Assembly (NCBI RefSeq): GCF_004348525.1
Contig: NZ_SMKG01000018.1
Span: 1 to 58,201 of the forward strand
Direction: 5' to 3'
DNA length: 58,201 nt
Source: Micromonospora sp. 15K316
GTDB lineage: Bacteria > Actinomycetota > Actinomycetes > Mycobacteriales > Micromonosporaceae
Positions within the stretch are counted from its first letter, which is position 1. Each line of letters begins with the position of its first letter. The notes beneath the pieces are model-generated. The model did not search any database, had not been told where the DNA came from, and saw only the letters and a program-made list of their open reading frames with translations. Positions 17,449-26,344 of this stretch are shown one piece after another. A program made the translations under genes and the position numbers.

Positions 17449-17829
17449 CCCGGCAGCCTAGTTCTCGTGCAGCGTCCCTAGGTCAACTCGAGTTCCTTGA
17501 TGTCGGGGCATCCACACGACCGGGACAGCCCGATTCCAAGGAAGTCGAGTCGATCAAGCGCCCGGCTCGCCGTGACTTCGGCGCACGCACCGTCGCCCCT
17601 GCCCAGGGCGACCATCAACGGAACCAGCCGACCGTGCTCGCCCACGGCAATTCAGTCGACGCCCGAACGGAAGCTTTCGCACGTTGATTCAAAAGTTTCC
17701 ATGCATATATCTAAAGTGGTAACGTCGGCGATCGATCTTCCGTCCCGCGAGATCGATCTGCCCAACCCGGCGGGGGAAAGTGGGACGGCTCCTCCCCGGC
17801 CGGGAACCCGTACCCAGCTCGGAGGACCG
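17449..17829 (+). promoter_or_regulatory. Leader/promoter region of the secreted multidomain protein
   Basis: 381 bp without a gene. An unusually AT-rich stretch at about 17677-17722 contains ATGCATATATCTAAAG and probably holds the promoter. Two inverted repeats flank it: GGAAGCTTT (17669-17677) with AAAGTTTCC (17692-17700), and a perfect GATCGATCT (17730-17738) with AGATCGATC (17750-17758). Either could be an operator, for example of a sugar-responsive LacI-type repressor. This is inference. Confidence 0.45.
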
Positions 17830-20800
17830 ATGACCGGACCGAACCGATGGCGGTATCGCCGTCGCGCCGTGCTCACCACCGCGGGTGCCGCGCTGGCGAC
17901 CCTGCTCGCCGCAGCCCCCGTCACCCCGGCCGCGGGGGCACCCGGTACCGCCGAGGTGCCGCCGCAGGAACCGGGCGTCACCCTGCGCTCGTACGACATG
18001 GGCGTGCCACTCTCGGCACTCTGCACCCTCAAGCCCGCGCAGACGCCGAACGTCGACAAGCTGATGCCGCAGATCAACTGGACCACCACTGACGAGTTCG
18101 GCCTCTCCGACCGGTTCATCAGCCACGCCATCGGCAACCTGAGGGCCCCTGTCGACGGGACGTACACGTTCCGGCTCACCAGTGACGACGGGTCCCGGCT
18201 GACGATCGGTGACCAGGTCGTCGTCGACCACGACGGCCTGCACGGCGAGACCGCCAAGGAGGGGTCGGTCGACCTGACCGCCGGCCTGCATCCGCTCTTC
18301 GCCGAGCTCTTCGACAACGGCGGCGGCCAGGTGCTACGCCTGGAGTGGCGCGTTCCCGGCACCGACACCTTCGAGCTCGTGCCGGCCTCCGCGCTGAGCA
18401 CGGACGCGGGCGTCGTGCGGGTGACCGCGCCCGGCTGGAAGTACTGCGAAGGCGCCTCCGACTCGGCGGGCGACGGCATGCCGCTCGACCGGGTGCATCC
18501 CGGCTACACCCTCACCGACCTGCGTCCCGAAGGGTTCCAGCCCCAGGTCACCGGCATGGCCTTCATGCCCGGCGGAGATCTGGTCGTCTCCACCTGGGGC
18601 GGCACCGACAACACCACCGGCGAGATCTACCTGATCGACGGGGCCACCGGGCAGACCGGCCCCGAGCAGGTGACCTACCGCCGGTTCGCGGAGGGGCTGC
18701 GCGAACCCCAGGGGGTCGCGGTGGTCGACGGCACCGTCTACGTCAGCCAGAAGCACGAGCTGACGGCGCTGCGCGACACCGACGGCGACGGCGTGGCGGA
18801 CACCCGGCGGACGGTCGCCACGTGGCCGTGGGGCCAGAACTTCCACGAGTTCGCGTTCGGCCTGCTCTACCGGGACGGGTACTTCCACCTCAATCTGTCG
18901 GTCGCGATCGACCTCGGTGGGGCCACGACGGTGCCCCAACCCGCGCCGAACCGCGGCACCTCGATCAAGGTGAACGCGAAGACCGGCAAGATCACGTACG
19001 TCGCCGGCGGGCTGCGCACCCCGAACGGGATCGGGTGGGGCCCGCGCGGCGAGGTGCTCGTCACCGACAACCAGGGTGGCTGGCTGCCCGCGTCCAAGCT
19101 CGTCGAGATCAAGCAGGGGGCGTTCTACAACCACTACACCACCCCCTCCGGGCCGTTCGACGACGAGCCGGTGACCCGCCCCATCGTCTGGCTCCCGCAG
19201 AACGAGATCGGCAACTCGCCGTCGACCCCGGTGCTGCTCAAGAAGGGCCCGTACGCGGGGCAACTCGTCGTCGGCGACGTGACCTACGGTGGCCTGCAGC
19301 GCGTCTTCCTCGAGAAGGTCGAGGGGCAGTACCAGGGCGCCGTGTTCCGGCACACCCAGGGCCTGGAGGCCGGCGTCAACGAGGTCACCCTCGGCCCCGA
19401 CGGCGCGATCTACCTGGGTGGCCTGGGCGCGGGCGGCAACTGGGGGCAGGAGGGGAAGCTCAGCTACGGCCTGCAGAAGCTGACCCCCAACGGCACCTCG
19501 GTCTTCGAGGTCAAGCGGATGCGCGCCTCGCACGTCGGGTTCGAGCTGGAGTACACCGAGCCGCTGTCGGCCGAGACCGCACAGGATCTTGCCGACGCGT
19601 ACCAGGTGACGCAGTGGCGCTACGGCGCGACGAGCCAGTACGGCGGCCCCAAGCTCGACCTGGAGACGCTCGACGTGACCAAGGCCGAGCTCTCGGCCGA
19701 CCGCCGCACCGTCAAGCTCAGGATTCCGGGCCTCAAGGAGAACCGCGTGGTGCACGTGCGCTCCCCGCGTCCGTTCTCGTCCGCCGACGGCGAGGAGCTG
19801 TGGAACACTGAGGCCTGGTACACGCTCAACGAGATCCCGGGTCGCGTGGTGCAGCCGCAGACGTTCTTCGAGGCCGAGGAGGGCCGCACGGTCGGCGTCG
19901 GCATGGCTACCGACCACGCCGCCTACTCCGGCGCCGGCTTCGCCGCCGGGTTCGCCCAGGACGGCTCGTCGACCAGGATCTCCGTGGAGGTCCGCAAGAG
20001 CGGCACGTACGACCTGGCGATGCGGTACAGCAACGGCCCGAACCCCTACTCGGGCGAGAAGCAGCTGAGTCTCTACGTCAACGGTCAACGGGTCGAGCAG
20101 ACCGTCTTCCCGTCGACGGTGACCTGGGAGGAGTGGGGCACGGTCACCACCACCGTGCGCCTGCGCGAGGGTCGCAACCTGGTCGAGTATCGCAAGGAGG
20201 CCGCCGACTCCGGGCACGTGAACCTCGACGTCCTGGCTGTCCGGCCGCACGGCGAGCGCATCACGCTCTTCGACGGTGGTGACCTCACCGAGTGGCAGCA
20301 CAGCGACGGCCGCGAGCCCGAGTGGGCGGTCGCGGACGGCGCCATGACGGTGCGCGGCGGCGACCTGCGTACGGTGCAGGCCTTCGGCGACTTCCGGCTG
20401 CACGTCGAGTTCAACCTGCCCCAGTACCCGCCGGACGTGACCGGACAGGCGCGCGCCAACAGTGGTGTGTACCTGCAGGACCGCTACGAGATCCAGGTGC
20501 TGGACTCGTTCGGCATCGACCCGCCGCAGACCAACGACGCCGCCGCCATCTACCAGCAGAAGGCCCCGGATGTGAACGCGGCACGGCCGCCGCTGACCTG
20601 GCAGACGTACGACATCGTCTACCGGCAGGCGCGCTACGACGCGGCCGGCAACAAGGTGGAGAACGCGCGCGTCACGGTGGTCTGGAACGGCGTCACCGTG
20701 CACGACGACGTCGAGATTCTCGGCCCGACCGGCGGCAGCCGCCCCGAGGGCCCGGCCACCGGGGCCATCCGGCTCCAGGACCACGGCAACCCGGTGCAGT

Positions 20801-20835
20801 ACCGCGACATCTGGATCGAGCCGCTCGACCCGTAG
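17830..20835 (+). CDS. Secreted multidomain protein: PA14, beta-propeller, CBM, DUF1080 (3-keto-disaccharide hydrolase-like)
   Basis: 1001 residues. The Tat-like signal is RRRAVLTTAGAALATLLAAAP, mature near residue 36. Residues ~55-195 are a PA14-like sandwich (VDGTYTFRLTSDDGSRLTIGDQVVVDHDG). Residues ~225-560 are a sorbosone-dehydrogenase-like propeller (GMAFMPGGDLVVSTWGG, LREPQGVAVVDGTVYVSQ, LRTPNGIGWGPRGEVLVTDNQG). Residues ~676-805 are a CBM6/35-like module (FEAEEGRTVG, SGTYDLAMRYSNG). Residues ~810-1001 are a DUF1080/3-keto-disaccharide hydrolase-type jelly roll (LFDGGDLTEWQHSDGREPEWAVADGAM, SGVYLQDRYEIQVLDS). It probably acts on external glycans; the substrate is unknown. ATG 17830 follows GGAGGACCG. 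Internal segments may instead be read as a regulatory rather than catalytic propeller. Confidence 0.82.
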   Translation: MTGPNRWRYRRRAVLTTAGAALATLLAAAPVTPAAGAPGTAEVPPQEPGVTLRSYDMGVPLSALCTLKPAQTPNVDKLMPQINWTTTDEFGLSDRFISHAIGNLRAPVDGTYTFRLTSDDGSRLTIGDQVVVDHDGLHGETAKEGSVDLTAGLHPLFAELFDNGGGQVLRLEWRVPGTDTFELVPASALSTDAGVVRVTAPGWKYCEGASDSAGDGMPLDRVHPGYTLTDLRPEGFQPQVTGMAFMPGGDLVVSTWGGTDNTTGEIYLIDGATGQTGPEQVTYRRFAEGLREPQGVAVVDGTVYVSQKHELTALRDTDGDGVADTRRTVATWPWGQNFHEFAFGLLYRDGYFHLNLSVAIDLGGATTVPQPAPNRGTSIKVNAKTGKITYVAGGLRTPNGIGWGPRGEVLVTDNQGGWLPASKLVEIKQGAFYNHYTTPSGPFDDEPVTRPIVWLPQNEIGNSPSTPVLLKKGPYAGQLVVGDVTYGGLQRVFLEKVEGQYQGAVFRHTQGLEAGVNEVTLGPDGAIYLGGLGAGGNWGQEGKLSYGLQKLTPNGTSVFEVKRMRASHVGFELEYTEPLSAETAQDLADAYQVTQWRYGATSQYGGPKLDLETLDVTKAELSADRRTVKLRIPGLKENRVVHVRSPRPFSSADGEELWNTEAWYTLNEIPGRVVQPQTFFEAEEGRTVGVGMATDHAAYSGAGFAAGFAQDGSSTRISVEVRKSGTYDLAMRYSNGPNPYSGEKQLSLYVNGQRVEQTVFPSTVTWEEWGTVTTTVRLREGRNLVEYRKEAADSGHVNLDVLAVRPHGERITLFDGGDLTEWQHSDGREPEWAVADGAMTVRGGDLRTVQAFGDFRLHVEFNLPQYPPDVTGQARANSGVYLQDRYEIQVLDSFGIDPPQTNDAAAIYQQKAPDVNAARPPLTWQTYDIVYRQARYDAAGNKVENARVTVVWNGVTVHDDVEILGPTGGSRPEGPATGAIRLQDHGNPVQYRDIWIEPLDP

Positions 20836-20971
20836 CCCCACCTCGCCTGAACGCGGGCGGTCGGGTCCGGTCCGCCGGCCCGGCCGCCCGCACCGTTCGG
20901 CGGCATTACCATTCCCGTCCGGGGCGCGGGGACCCACCCGTCGGCGTGTCCGTCCTCTGTGGAGTGCGAGC

Positions 20972-21313
20972 ATGGCGCGCATGGATATCTACGAGGACGC
21001 CCGTACGGTGTCACGGGCCGACCTGGCCGCCTGGCTGCGCCAGCTGGCGAACCAGCTGGAGTCCGACGGACGGGTCTACTACGGCGCCGCCGGCGCGGTC
21101 GCGGTCGCGGACGAGGTCCGGTGCGAGCTGGAGATCGAGCGCGAGAGCGACACCGAGCTCTCCGTCGAGATCGAGTTCTCCTGGACCGTGCCCGCTCCGG
21201 TGAAGGCGGCGGAGCCGGAGACCGAGGACGACGAGGAGGCCGAGGCGGCCGAGGAGCCGAAGGCCGAGGAGTCCGCGGAGGAGCCGAAGGCCGAGGAGAA
21301 GCCGAAGGCCTGA
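20972..21313 (+). CDS. Amphi-Trp domain protein
   Basis: 113 residues. The N-terminal ~70 match the amphi-Trp domain pattern: IYEDARTVSRADLAAWLRQLANQLESDGRVYYGAAGAVAVADEVRCELEIERESDTELSVEIEFSW, ending on the typical acidic E-x-E-x-S-W strand. The tail is a Glu/Ala/Lys/Pro low-complexity repeat (EEPKAEE twice). The function of the domain is unknown. It starts at ATG 20972 or at the in-frame ATG 20981. Confidence 0.75.
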   Translation: MARMDIYEDARTVSRADLAAWLRQLANQLESDGRVYYGAAGAVAVADEVRCELEIERESDTELSVEIEFSWTVPAPVKAAEPETEDDEEAEAAEEPKAEESAEEPKAEEKPKA

Positions 21314-21404
21314 CCGTGGAGCGACCGGGGGGCGGCGGCGGTGCCGGCGCCCGCCGGACGATCGTCCCGAGGCCGGTCCGCGGTCGCGGGCCCCGGAGAG
21401 AGTC

Positions 21405-22463
21405 ATGACGCCCGCTGTTCTGAGTCGGAGACACCGGCTGGCCGATACGTGCCAGGCGCTGGTGGACGCCTCCTGGTTCGGCCTGACGAGCTTCGTCCTG
21501 ATCGTCGTCAACTCGCTGGCCCTGGGCCTGGAGACGTACGGCCGGGCGGTGGTGGAGGCGGGCGCTGCACTGCGGGCGATCGAGTACGCCTGCCTCTCCT
21601 TCTTCGTGCTCGAACTGCTGGTGCGGTTCGGCGCGCACCTGCGGCGTCCGGCCGGGTTCTTCCGGGATCGCTGGAACGTGTTCGACCTGCTGATCGTCGC
21701 CACCCCGCTGCTGCCCGGCGTACGCGAGAACGTGACCCTGCTGCGCCTGCTGCGGCTGGCCCGGATCGTCCGCGCGTTCCGCCTCTTCCCCAGCCTGCGG
21801 GTGATCCTGATCGGCATCCGGCGCAGCCTGCCGGGGCTCGGCAGTTTCTTGCTGGTCACCGTGCTGGTGCTGTACGGGTACGCGATGCTCGGCTGGATGC
21901 TCTTCGGCACCGCCTTCCCGCAGCGGTACGGCACGGTCGGGCAGGCGATGCTCACGCTCTTCCTGCTGCTGTCGCTGGACGGCATCACCGACACGCTCCA
22001 GGCCGGCCGGGAGGTCACCGAGTGGGCGGTCCTGTACTACGTGTCGTACATGGTGACCGCCTGTTACCTGCTGACCAACCTGCTGGTGGGCGTGGTCCTC
22101 AACGCGCTGGAGGAGGCCCACCAGGAGGAGCGCGCGGCGACGGAGCGCACCACCGGGCGGAGGGTGCCCGACGACCTCGCCGAGCCGTCGGTCCACCAGC
22201 AACTCGCGCAGCTCCGCGCGATCATCACCGACCTGGAGCGGCGGCTCCCGGAGGCCCCGGCGATGGGTCGTCCGCCCGGCGGGCCCGTCCAGGTCGCGCC
22301 GGGCGACGGCCCGGAGGCGCGTGGTCCCGCCCCGGCGCGACGACACACCCACGGTCAGCCGGCGGGCCGCCGGGGTCGTGGCAAGCGGAAGGCCGCCTCG
22401 ACGGGCACCCGATCGGGAGGCGGAAAGTCGGAGTCCTCTGTGGAGGGTGTGCGCCGCGGGTGA
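21405..22463 (+). CDS. Ion transporter of the voltage-gated Na+/Ca2+ channel type (one six-TM unit)
   Basis: 352 residues. Six hydrophobic segments; S4 is LLRLLRLARIVRAFRLFPSLR (111-132) with five regularly spaced Arg. The pore/filter is TLFLLLSLDGITD (184-196). In NaChBac-type channels the equivalent is a TLES W filter with Glu; here Asp replaces Glu and the Trp is missing, so selectivity may differ. The cytosolic C-terminus begins with a coiled coil (NALEEAHQEERAATERT...LRAIITDLERRL) and ends in a basic Gly/Arg/Lys tail. It is one of two channels in this window. Confidence 0.85.
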   Translation: MTPAVLSRRHRLADTCQALVDASWFGLTSFVLIVVNSLALGLETYGRAVVEAGAALRAIEYACLSFFVLELLVRFGAHLRRPAGFFRDRWNVFDLLIVATPLLPGVRENVTLLRLLRLARIVRAFRLFPSLRVILIGIRRSLPGLGSFLLVTVLVLYGYAMLGWMLFGTAFPQRYGTVGQAMLTLFLLLSLDGITDTLQAGREVTEWAVLYYVSYMVTACYLLTNLLVGVVLNALEEAHQEERAATERTTGRRVPDDLAEPSVHQQLAQLRAIITDLERRLPEAPAMGRPPGGPVQVAPGDGPEARGPAPARRHTHGQPAGRRGRGKRKAASTGTRSGGGKSESSVEGVRRG

Positions 22464-22525
22464 TGTAATTCCTCCCGATCGGTCACGTCCGGGCGAGATG
22501 TCGCCCGGGTATCGAAGGAGAGCTC

Positions 22526-22747
22526 ATGCCCGTCACCGCCGACCTCACCAAGCTGGTCGACAAGGCCTACCAGGACAAGACCCTCGCCGAGCTGGTCGAC
22601 GCCCCGGTGGCAGCCCTCGCCGGCGTCAGCGAGGGTGGCGCCAAGCTGCTGAAGGAGGCGCTCGGCATCGTCACGATCGGCGACCTCGGCCGCAACCCGT
22701 ACTTCCGGGCCGCCCAGGCGCTGGTCGCCCTGCACCCCGAGAAGTAG
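22526..22747 (+). CDS. Small helix-hairpin-helix-like protein, conserved in actinomycetes
   Basis: 73 residues with an excellent SD (GAAGGAGAGCTC before ATG). LVDAPVAALAGVSEGGAKLLKEALGIVTIGDLGRNPYFRAAQALVAL has the hairpin pattern L-x-G-V-S-x-x-x-A-x-x-L of HhH domains, which often bind nucleic acid without base specificity. No enzyme motif. The role is unknown. Confidence 0.75.
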   Translation: MPVTADLTKLVDKAYQDKTLAELVDAPVAALAGVSEGGAKLLKEALGIVTIGDLGRNPYFRAAQALVALHPEK

Positions 22748-22763
22748 TCAGCGAGTCCGTGCT

Positions 22764-22791
22764 GCCCGGCGGTGACCCGAACCCGCCGGGC
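22764..22791 (+). terminator. Hairpin after the HhH-like gene
   Basis: A perfect 9-bp stem, GCCCGGCGG (22764-22772) with CCGCCGGGC (22783-22791), 17 bp past the stop. Confidence 0.5.
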
Positions 22792-22801
22792 GTCACGCCC
22801 C

Positions 22802-23041
22802 GAGGGTAGGGCTGGCTGGCGGGAACGGGAGGTGCTGGGGCTGGTGACGCAGGGCCGCTCGAACGCGGCGATCGCGGCGGCGTTGCACGTCACCGAGCCC
22901 GCAGTCGGCAAGCACATCGGGAACATCCTCACCAAGCTCGGGCTGCTGCCCAGCGACGACACGAACCGTCGCGTGCTCGCGGTGCTCACCTACCTGCGCG
23001 GTGGCCCGACGTGGACCGGTCCGGCCACCGACCGGCGCTGA
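22802..23041 (+). pseudogene. C-terminal relic of a LuxR-type response regulator
   Basis: Only the HTH half is left: REREVLGLVTQGRSNAAIAAALHVTEPAVGKHIGNILTKLGLLPSDDTNRRVLAVLTYLRG, which normally ends a ~210-residue NarL/LuxR response regulator. The receiver domain and any start with SD are missing, and the frame enters through a terminator hairpin. Confidence 0.7.
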
Positions 23042-23068
23042 GGCGACCCGGACCGGCCACGTCGGAGG

Positions 23069-23374
23069 TCACCAGGACGCCTTGCGCACGCCCGGCAGCT
23101 CGCCCCGCAGCGCCATCTCCCGGAACCTGACCCGGGACAGGCCGAACCGGGTCAGCACGCCGCGCGGTCGTCCGTCGACGACGTCCCGGTTGCGCAGCCG
23201 CACCGGGCTCGAGTCCCGAGGCATCCGCGCCAGGTGGCGGACTGCCTCGTCGCGTACCGCCGGGTCGGTTTCGGGGTGGGCGATGGCCCGCTTCAGCGCG
23301 GCGCGGCGGTCGGCGTGCCGCGCGACCAGCTCCGCCCGGCGAACCTGGCGGTTGACGAGGCCGCTGCGGGCCAT
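23069..23374 (-). CDS. rpsN: 30S ribosomal protein S14, zinc-independent paralogue
   Basis: 101 residues. [41 protein letters not shown] is the S14 C-terminus. The CxxC zinc ligands of the short zinc-dependent S14 are absent, marking the C-minus, long form. Its ATG overlaps the rpmG stop (ATGA, 23374). It is the third gene of a Zur-type operon rpmB-rpmG-rpsN. Confidence 0.92.
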   Translation of the reverse strand: MARSGLVNRQVRRAELVARHADRRAALKRAIAHPETDPAVRDEAVRHLARMPRDSSPVRLRNRDVVDGRPRGVLTRFGLSRVRFREMALRGELPGVRKASW

Positions 23375-23541
23375 CAGCGCTCCTCCCGGAACTCGACGTG
23401 CCGGCGCACTAACGGGTCGTACTTGCGCAGGACGAGGCGATCCGGATCGTTGCGCCGGTTCTTCCGGGTGACGTACGTGTAGCCGGTACCGGCGGTGCTG
23501 CGCAGCTTGACCACCGGGCGGATGTCGGTCTGGCGAGCCAT
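23374..23541 (-). CDS. rpmG: 50S ribosomal protein L33, zinc-independent paralogue
   Basis: 55 residues: [16 protein letters not shown] then [34 protein letters not shown]. No cysteine at all, whereas the zinc form carries two CxxC motifs. It overlaps by four bases with rpmB before it and rpsN after it, so the three genes are translationally coupled. Confidence 0.93.
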   Translation of the reverse strand: MARQTDIRPVVKLRSTAGTGYTYVTRKNRRNDPDRLVLRKYDPLVRRHVEFREER

Positions 23542-23777
23542 CAGATCCGCGCCCCCCGGCCGCGCAGCTCGGCGACGATCGCCTCGATGCCCTTGCGGTC
23601 GACCGTTCGCAACGCCTTCGCGGTGAGGGTGAGAGTGATCCAGCGCCGCTCGGACGGCAGCCAGTAGCGGTGACGCTGGAGGTTGGGGTTCCAGCGGCGG
23701 CGGGTGCGCCGATGGGAGTGGGACACGGCGTTGCCGAAGCCTGGTTCGGCCCCGGTGACGTCACATCGTCTGGACAC
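23541..23777 (-). CDS. rpmB: 50S ribosomal protein L28, zinc-independent paralogue
   Basis: 78 residues: [30 protein letters not shown], then [10 protein letters not shown] at the end. Only one Cys remains and the zinc CxxC pairs are gone, as in actinobacterial C-minus L28. First gene of the operon, with a Zur-box-like palindrome at 23810-23824, 33 bp upstream. Confidence 0.93.
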   Translation of the reverse strand: MSRRCDVTGAEPGFGNAVSHSHRRTRRRWNPNLQRHRYWLPSERRWITLTLTAKALRTVDRKGIEAIVAELRGRGARI

Positions 23778-23809
23778 GCGGACTCCTTCTCGTCGATGCT
23801 CGACCTTAG

Positions 23810-23824
23810 CGGTAACGGTTTTCG
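23810..23824. promoter_or_regulatory. Zur-box-like site for rpmB-rpmG-rpsN
   Basis: CGGTAACGGTTTTCG matches the actinobacterial Zur consensus TGAAAACGATTTTCA at about 10 of 15 positions. It stands in the short leader of the zinc-free ribosomal protein operon. It is weaker than the 23912 site. Confidence 0.5.
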
Positions 23825-23906
23825 TTTCTACTCGGGCGGGCCAGGTGCCGCGACAGCGGGGTGCCGCCCGGCCACCCCGCGCGTCGGACCGGTTCGGCCA
23901 TCACCC

Positions 23907-23926
23907 TATAATGACAATCGTTTTCA
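23907..23926 (+). promoter_or_regulatory. Promoter -10 and strong Zur box for mrf-rpmE2
   Basis: TGACAATCGTTTTCA (23912-23926) is a near-perfect Zur palindrome. A canonical TATAAT (23907-23912) overlaps its first base, so bound Zur would block the promoter. It is 22 bp before the mrf start. Zinc starvation should therefore switch both divergent units on. Confidence 0.75.
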
Positions 23927-23947
23927 ACAAGCGACGAGAGGATCGTG

Positions 23948-25270
23948 ATGTCGACGTCACCACTCGCGCCCGCCGGCACCGTGGCCGGAGAGGCCGACCT
24001 GCGGCCGTCACTGACCGTGCTGAGCGGCTTCTGGCCGGCGACCACGTACGCCGTCGCCCGCGCCCTGCTCGCGGCGGACCCGTCCCTGCTGCTGGTGCGC
24101 CACGACCTCACCGAGGTGCACGTGGGCTCGGTCCAACGCATCGTCCGCGACGGCGACGGCCTGCTGGAGGACGTGCGCGTCGACCTCGCGCACGGGTGCG
24201 TCTCCTGCACGCTCCGCGAGGACGTGCTGCCCACCCTGGCCCGGCTCGCCCGGACGCACCCCGGTCGGGACCTGATCCTGATGCTCCCCGAGGTGGCCGA
24301 GCCGGAGGCGGTCGCCGCGGCCTGCGCGCACTGCCTCGTCGACGGCGCACCCGTCACCGACCTGCTGCGCGTCGACTCCTACGTCACGGTGGTGGACGCC
24401 GAACACCTGATCGACGGACTGGCCAGCACCGACGACCTCAAGACCCTCGGCATCCACGCGGCCGCCGACGACGACCGTGCCGTGGCCGACGTGGTGGTGC
24501 GCCAGATCGAGTACGCCGACACCATCGTCCTCTGGGGAGTCTCCCGCGACGGGGAGTTCGACACCAGCCGGCTCTCCGTGCTGCTGGACCGGATGGCGCC
24601 GTGGACCACTCAGGTCCGGGTCGACGCGGAACTGGTCGACACCCACGCGCTGAGCCGGCAGCTGCGCGACACCCGACGTCACCGGCCCGACACGCCGGGC
24701 GTACTGACCCGCGGCCTGGAGGGGTACGCGCTCGGTGTGCACGAGCCGCACCCGGACTGCGGGGTCGTCTCCGTGGTGTTCCGGGCGCGCCGCCCGTTCC
24801 ACCCCGAGCGTCTGCACGACGTGCTGGAGGAGCTCAACGGCGAGGCGCTCCGATCACGCGGCCACCTGTGGCTGGCCAGCCAGCCGGACTCGGTGATCGC
24901 CTGGGACTTCGCCGGCGGCGGCCTCGCCCTCGGTTCGCTCGGACGCTGGCTCGCCGCGCTGCCCGACGAGCACTGGGCCGACGCCTCCGACCACCGGCGG
25001 CTCGCCGCCGCTCTCGACTGGGACCCCTACTACGGCGACCGCCACCACCATCTGGTCTTCATCGGCCTGGACCTGACCGCCGCCGAACTGCACCGCACCC
25101 TCGCCACGTGCCTGCTCACCGACGCCGAGCTGGCCGACGGCGAGGAGACCTGGCGCAGCTATCCCGATCCGTTCGTCGGCTGCTTCCCCCTCGCCACCCT
25201 CACCCCGGACGGCGGCCCCGACCCCGATCTGCCCGCCAGTCCCGCCGACACCCAAGGAGAGAGCGCATGA
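23948..25270 (+). CDS. mrf: MRF homologue: ribosome-hibernation-factor recruiting protein of the CobW/COG0523 superfamily
   Basis: 440 residues. It resembles mycobacterial Rv0106/MRF, which recruits the hibernation factor to zinc-free ribosomes. Shared marks: [14 protein letters not shown] (CxxC at 84/87, in place of the CxCC of CobW GTPases), [44 protein letters not shown] and [10 protein letters not shown]. The Walker A loop that CobW-type GTPases have near residue 25 is missing ([15 protein letters not shown]), so GTP hydrolysis is doubtful. The ATG at 23948 is preferred to the adjacent GTG by spacing from GAGAGG. Its stop overlaps rpmE2 (ATGA). The Zur box just upstream supports zinc-starvation induction. 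Confidence 0.85.
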   Translation: MSTSPLAPAGTVAGEADLRPSLTVLSGFWPATTYAVARALLAADPSLLLVRHDLTEVHVGSVQRIVRDGDGLLEDVRVDLAHGCVSCTLREDVLPTLARLARTHPGRDLILMLPEVAEPEAVAAACAHCLVDGAPVTDLLRVDSYVTVVDAEHLIDGLASTDDLKTLGIHAAADDDRAVADVVVRQIEYADTIVLWGVSRDGEFDTSRLSVLLDRMAPWTTQVRVDAELVDTHALSRQLRDTRRHRPDTPGVLTRGLEGYALGVHEPHPDCGVVSVVFRARRPFHPERLHDVLEELNGEALRSRGHLWLASQPDSVIAWDFAGGGLALGSLGRWLAALPDEHWADASDHRRLAAALDWDPYYGDRHHHLVFIGLDLTAAELHRTLATCLLTDAELADGEETWRSYPDPFVGCFPLATLTPDGGPDPDLPASPADTQGESA

Positions 25271-25530
25271 AGCGCGGCATCCACCCCGAATACCGGCCGA
25301 TCGTCTACCGCGACCGCGCCGCCGACTTCGCCTTCCTCACCCGCTCCACCGCCACCAGCGACCAGACCGTCGAGTGGATCGACGGGAACACCTATCCGGT
25401 CGTCGACGTGCAGATCTCCTCCGCCAGCCACCCGTTCTGGACGGGCAGGCAGCGACTCGTCGACAGCGCCGGACGGGTGGAGCGGTTCCGGGCCCGCTAC
25501 GCCCGGCACGGGGCACGACGGCCACGCTGA
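25267..25530 (+). CDS. rpmE2: 50S ribosomal protein L31 type B (zinc-independent)
   Basis: 87 residues: [68 protein letters not shown]. This is the type B (YkgM-like) form without CxxC. It replaces zinc-binding L31 on the ribosome under zinc limitation and frees zinc. Four-base overlap with mrf. Confidence 0.95.
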   Translation: MKRGIHPEYRPIVYRDRAADFAFLTRSTATSDQTVEWIDGNTYPVVDVQISSASHPFWTGRQRLVDSAGRVERFRARYARHGARRPR

Positions 25531-25560
25531 GATCGGGATCCCGTGACGGTTCGGCCGCGG

Positions 25561-26226
25561 TCAGTCGACCGGCGGCTCCTGCCCGGCGGGGCGCCGGTAG
25601 ACGCCGTACCACCAGGTGTTGGCGAGTTCGCGGGCGGCGGCCTCGTCGCCGCTGCCGTCGTCGGTGGCCACGTGGTCGGCGAGGAAGCGCTCGCCGCCGA
25701 TCACGATCAAGCGGCTCGCGGCCGGGATGTCGACGTCCCGCGGCGCCCGTGCGGCGCGCTGCTCCTCCTCCAGCACCTGGACGGTACGCGCGAGGAACTG
25801 CTCGAGCCGCTCCCGCCAGAATCGGCGGACCGCCGGCTCGTACCCGGACACCTCGTTGATGGCGGCGAGCACCCCGCTGTGCCGCCGGTAGACGGCGATG
25901 ATCTCCCGGAAGCCGGCCACCAGGGTCTCCAGCCCGGCCGCGCCGCCGGCGGGCCTGCCCGTCTCCGCCGGCTGCCACTCCCCGGCTATCCCGAACGAGG
26001 CGGCGGTGAACGACTCGGCGAGCCGTAGCAGGAGCTGGGTCTTGTCCGCGAAGTGCATGTAGAAGGTCGACCGGGCGACACCCGCCTCCCGCGCGATGCG
26101 CTGCACCCCGAGCTCCGTGAAGCTCTCCCCCTCGGCGAGCAGGTGCTCGGTGGTGGCGAGGATCCGCGCCTCGACGGGGAGACGGCGGTCGGCCCCGCCG
26201 GAGGGTCGCCGCGTGATCGAAGGCAT
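25561..26226 (-). CDS. TetR-family transcriptional regulator
   Basis: 221 residues. The N-terminal HTH is ILATTEHLLAEGESFTELGVQRIAREAGVARSTFYMHFADKTQLLLRL (TFYMHFADK signature). The C-terminal helical ligand domain has no further assignment. The target is unknown: no efflux or catabolic gene is adjacent, and ileS lies divergently but has its own T-box. The start ATG 26226 is the only good one. Confidence 0.85.
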   Translation of the reverse strand: MPSITRRPSGGADRRLPVEARILATTEHLLAEGESFTELGVQRIAREAGVARSTFYMHFADKTQLLLRLAESFTAASFGIAGEWQPAETGRPAGGAAGLETLVAGFREIIAVYRRHSGVLAAINEVSGYEPAVRRFWRERLEQFLARTVQVLEEEQRAARAPRDVDIPAASRLIVIGGERFLADHVATDDGSGDEAAARELANTWWYGVYRRPAGQEPPVD

Positions 26227-26344
26227 GTCCAGATCCTAGGCGTCGCCGCCGGACCCCCGGCAGGTCTTCTCGGACATGGTGTCCGAGCAGGCTGTATCAC
26301 GAGGCGGCCGGCGGGCTATCACCGTCGTGGGGCCACCCCCGGCT

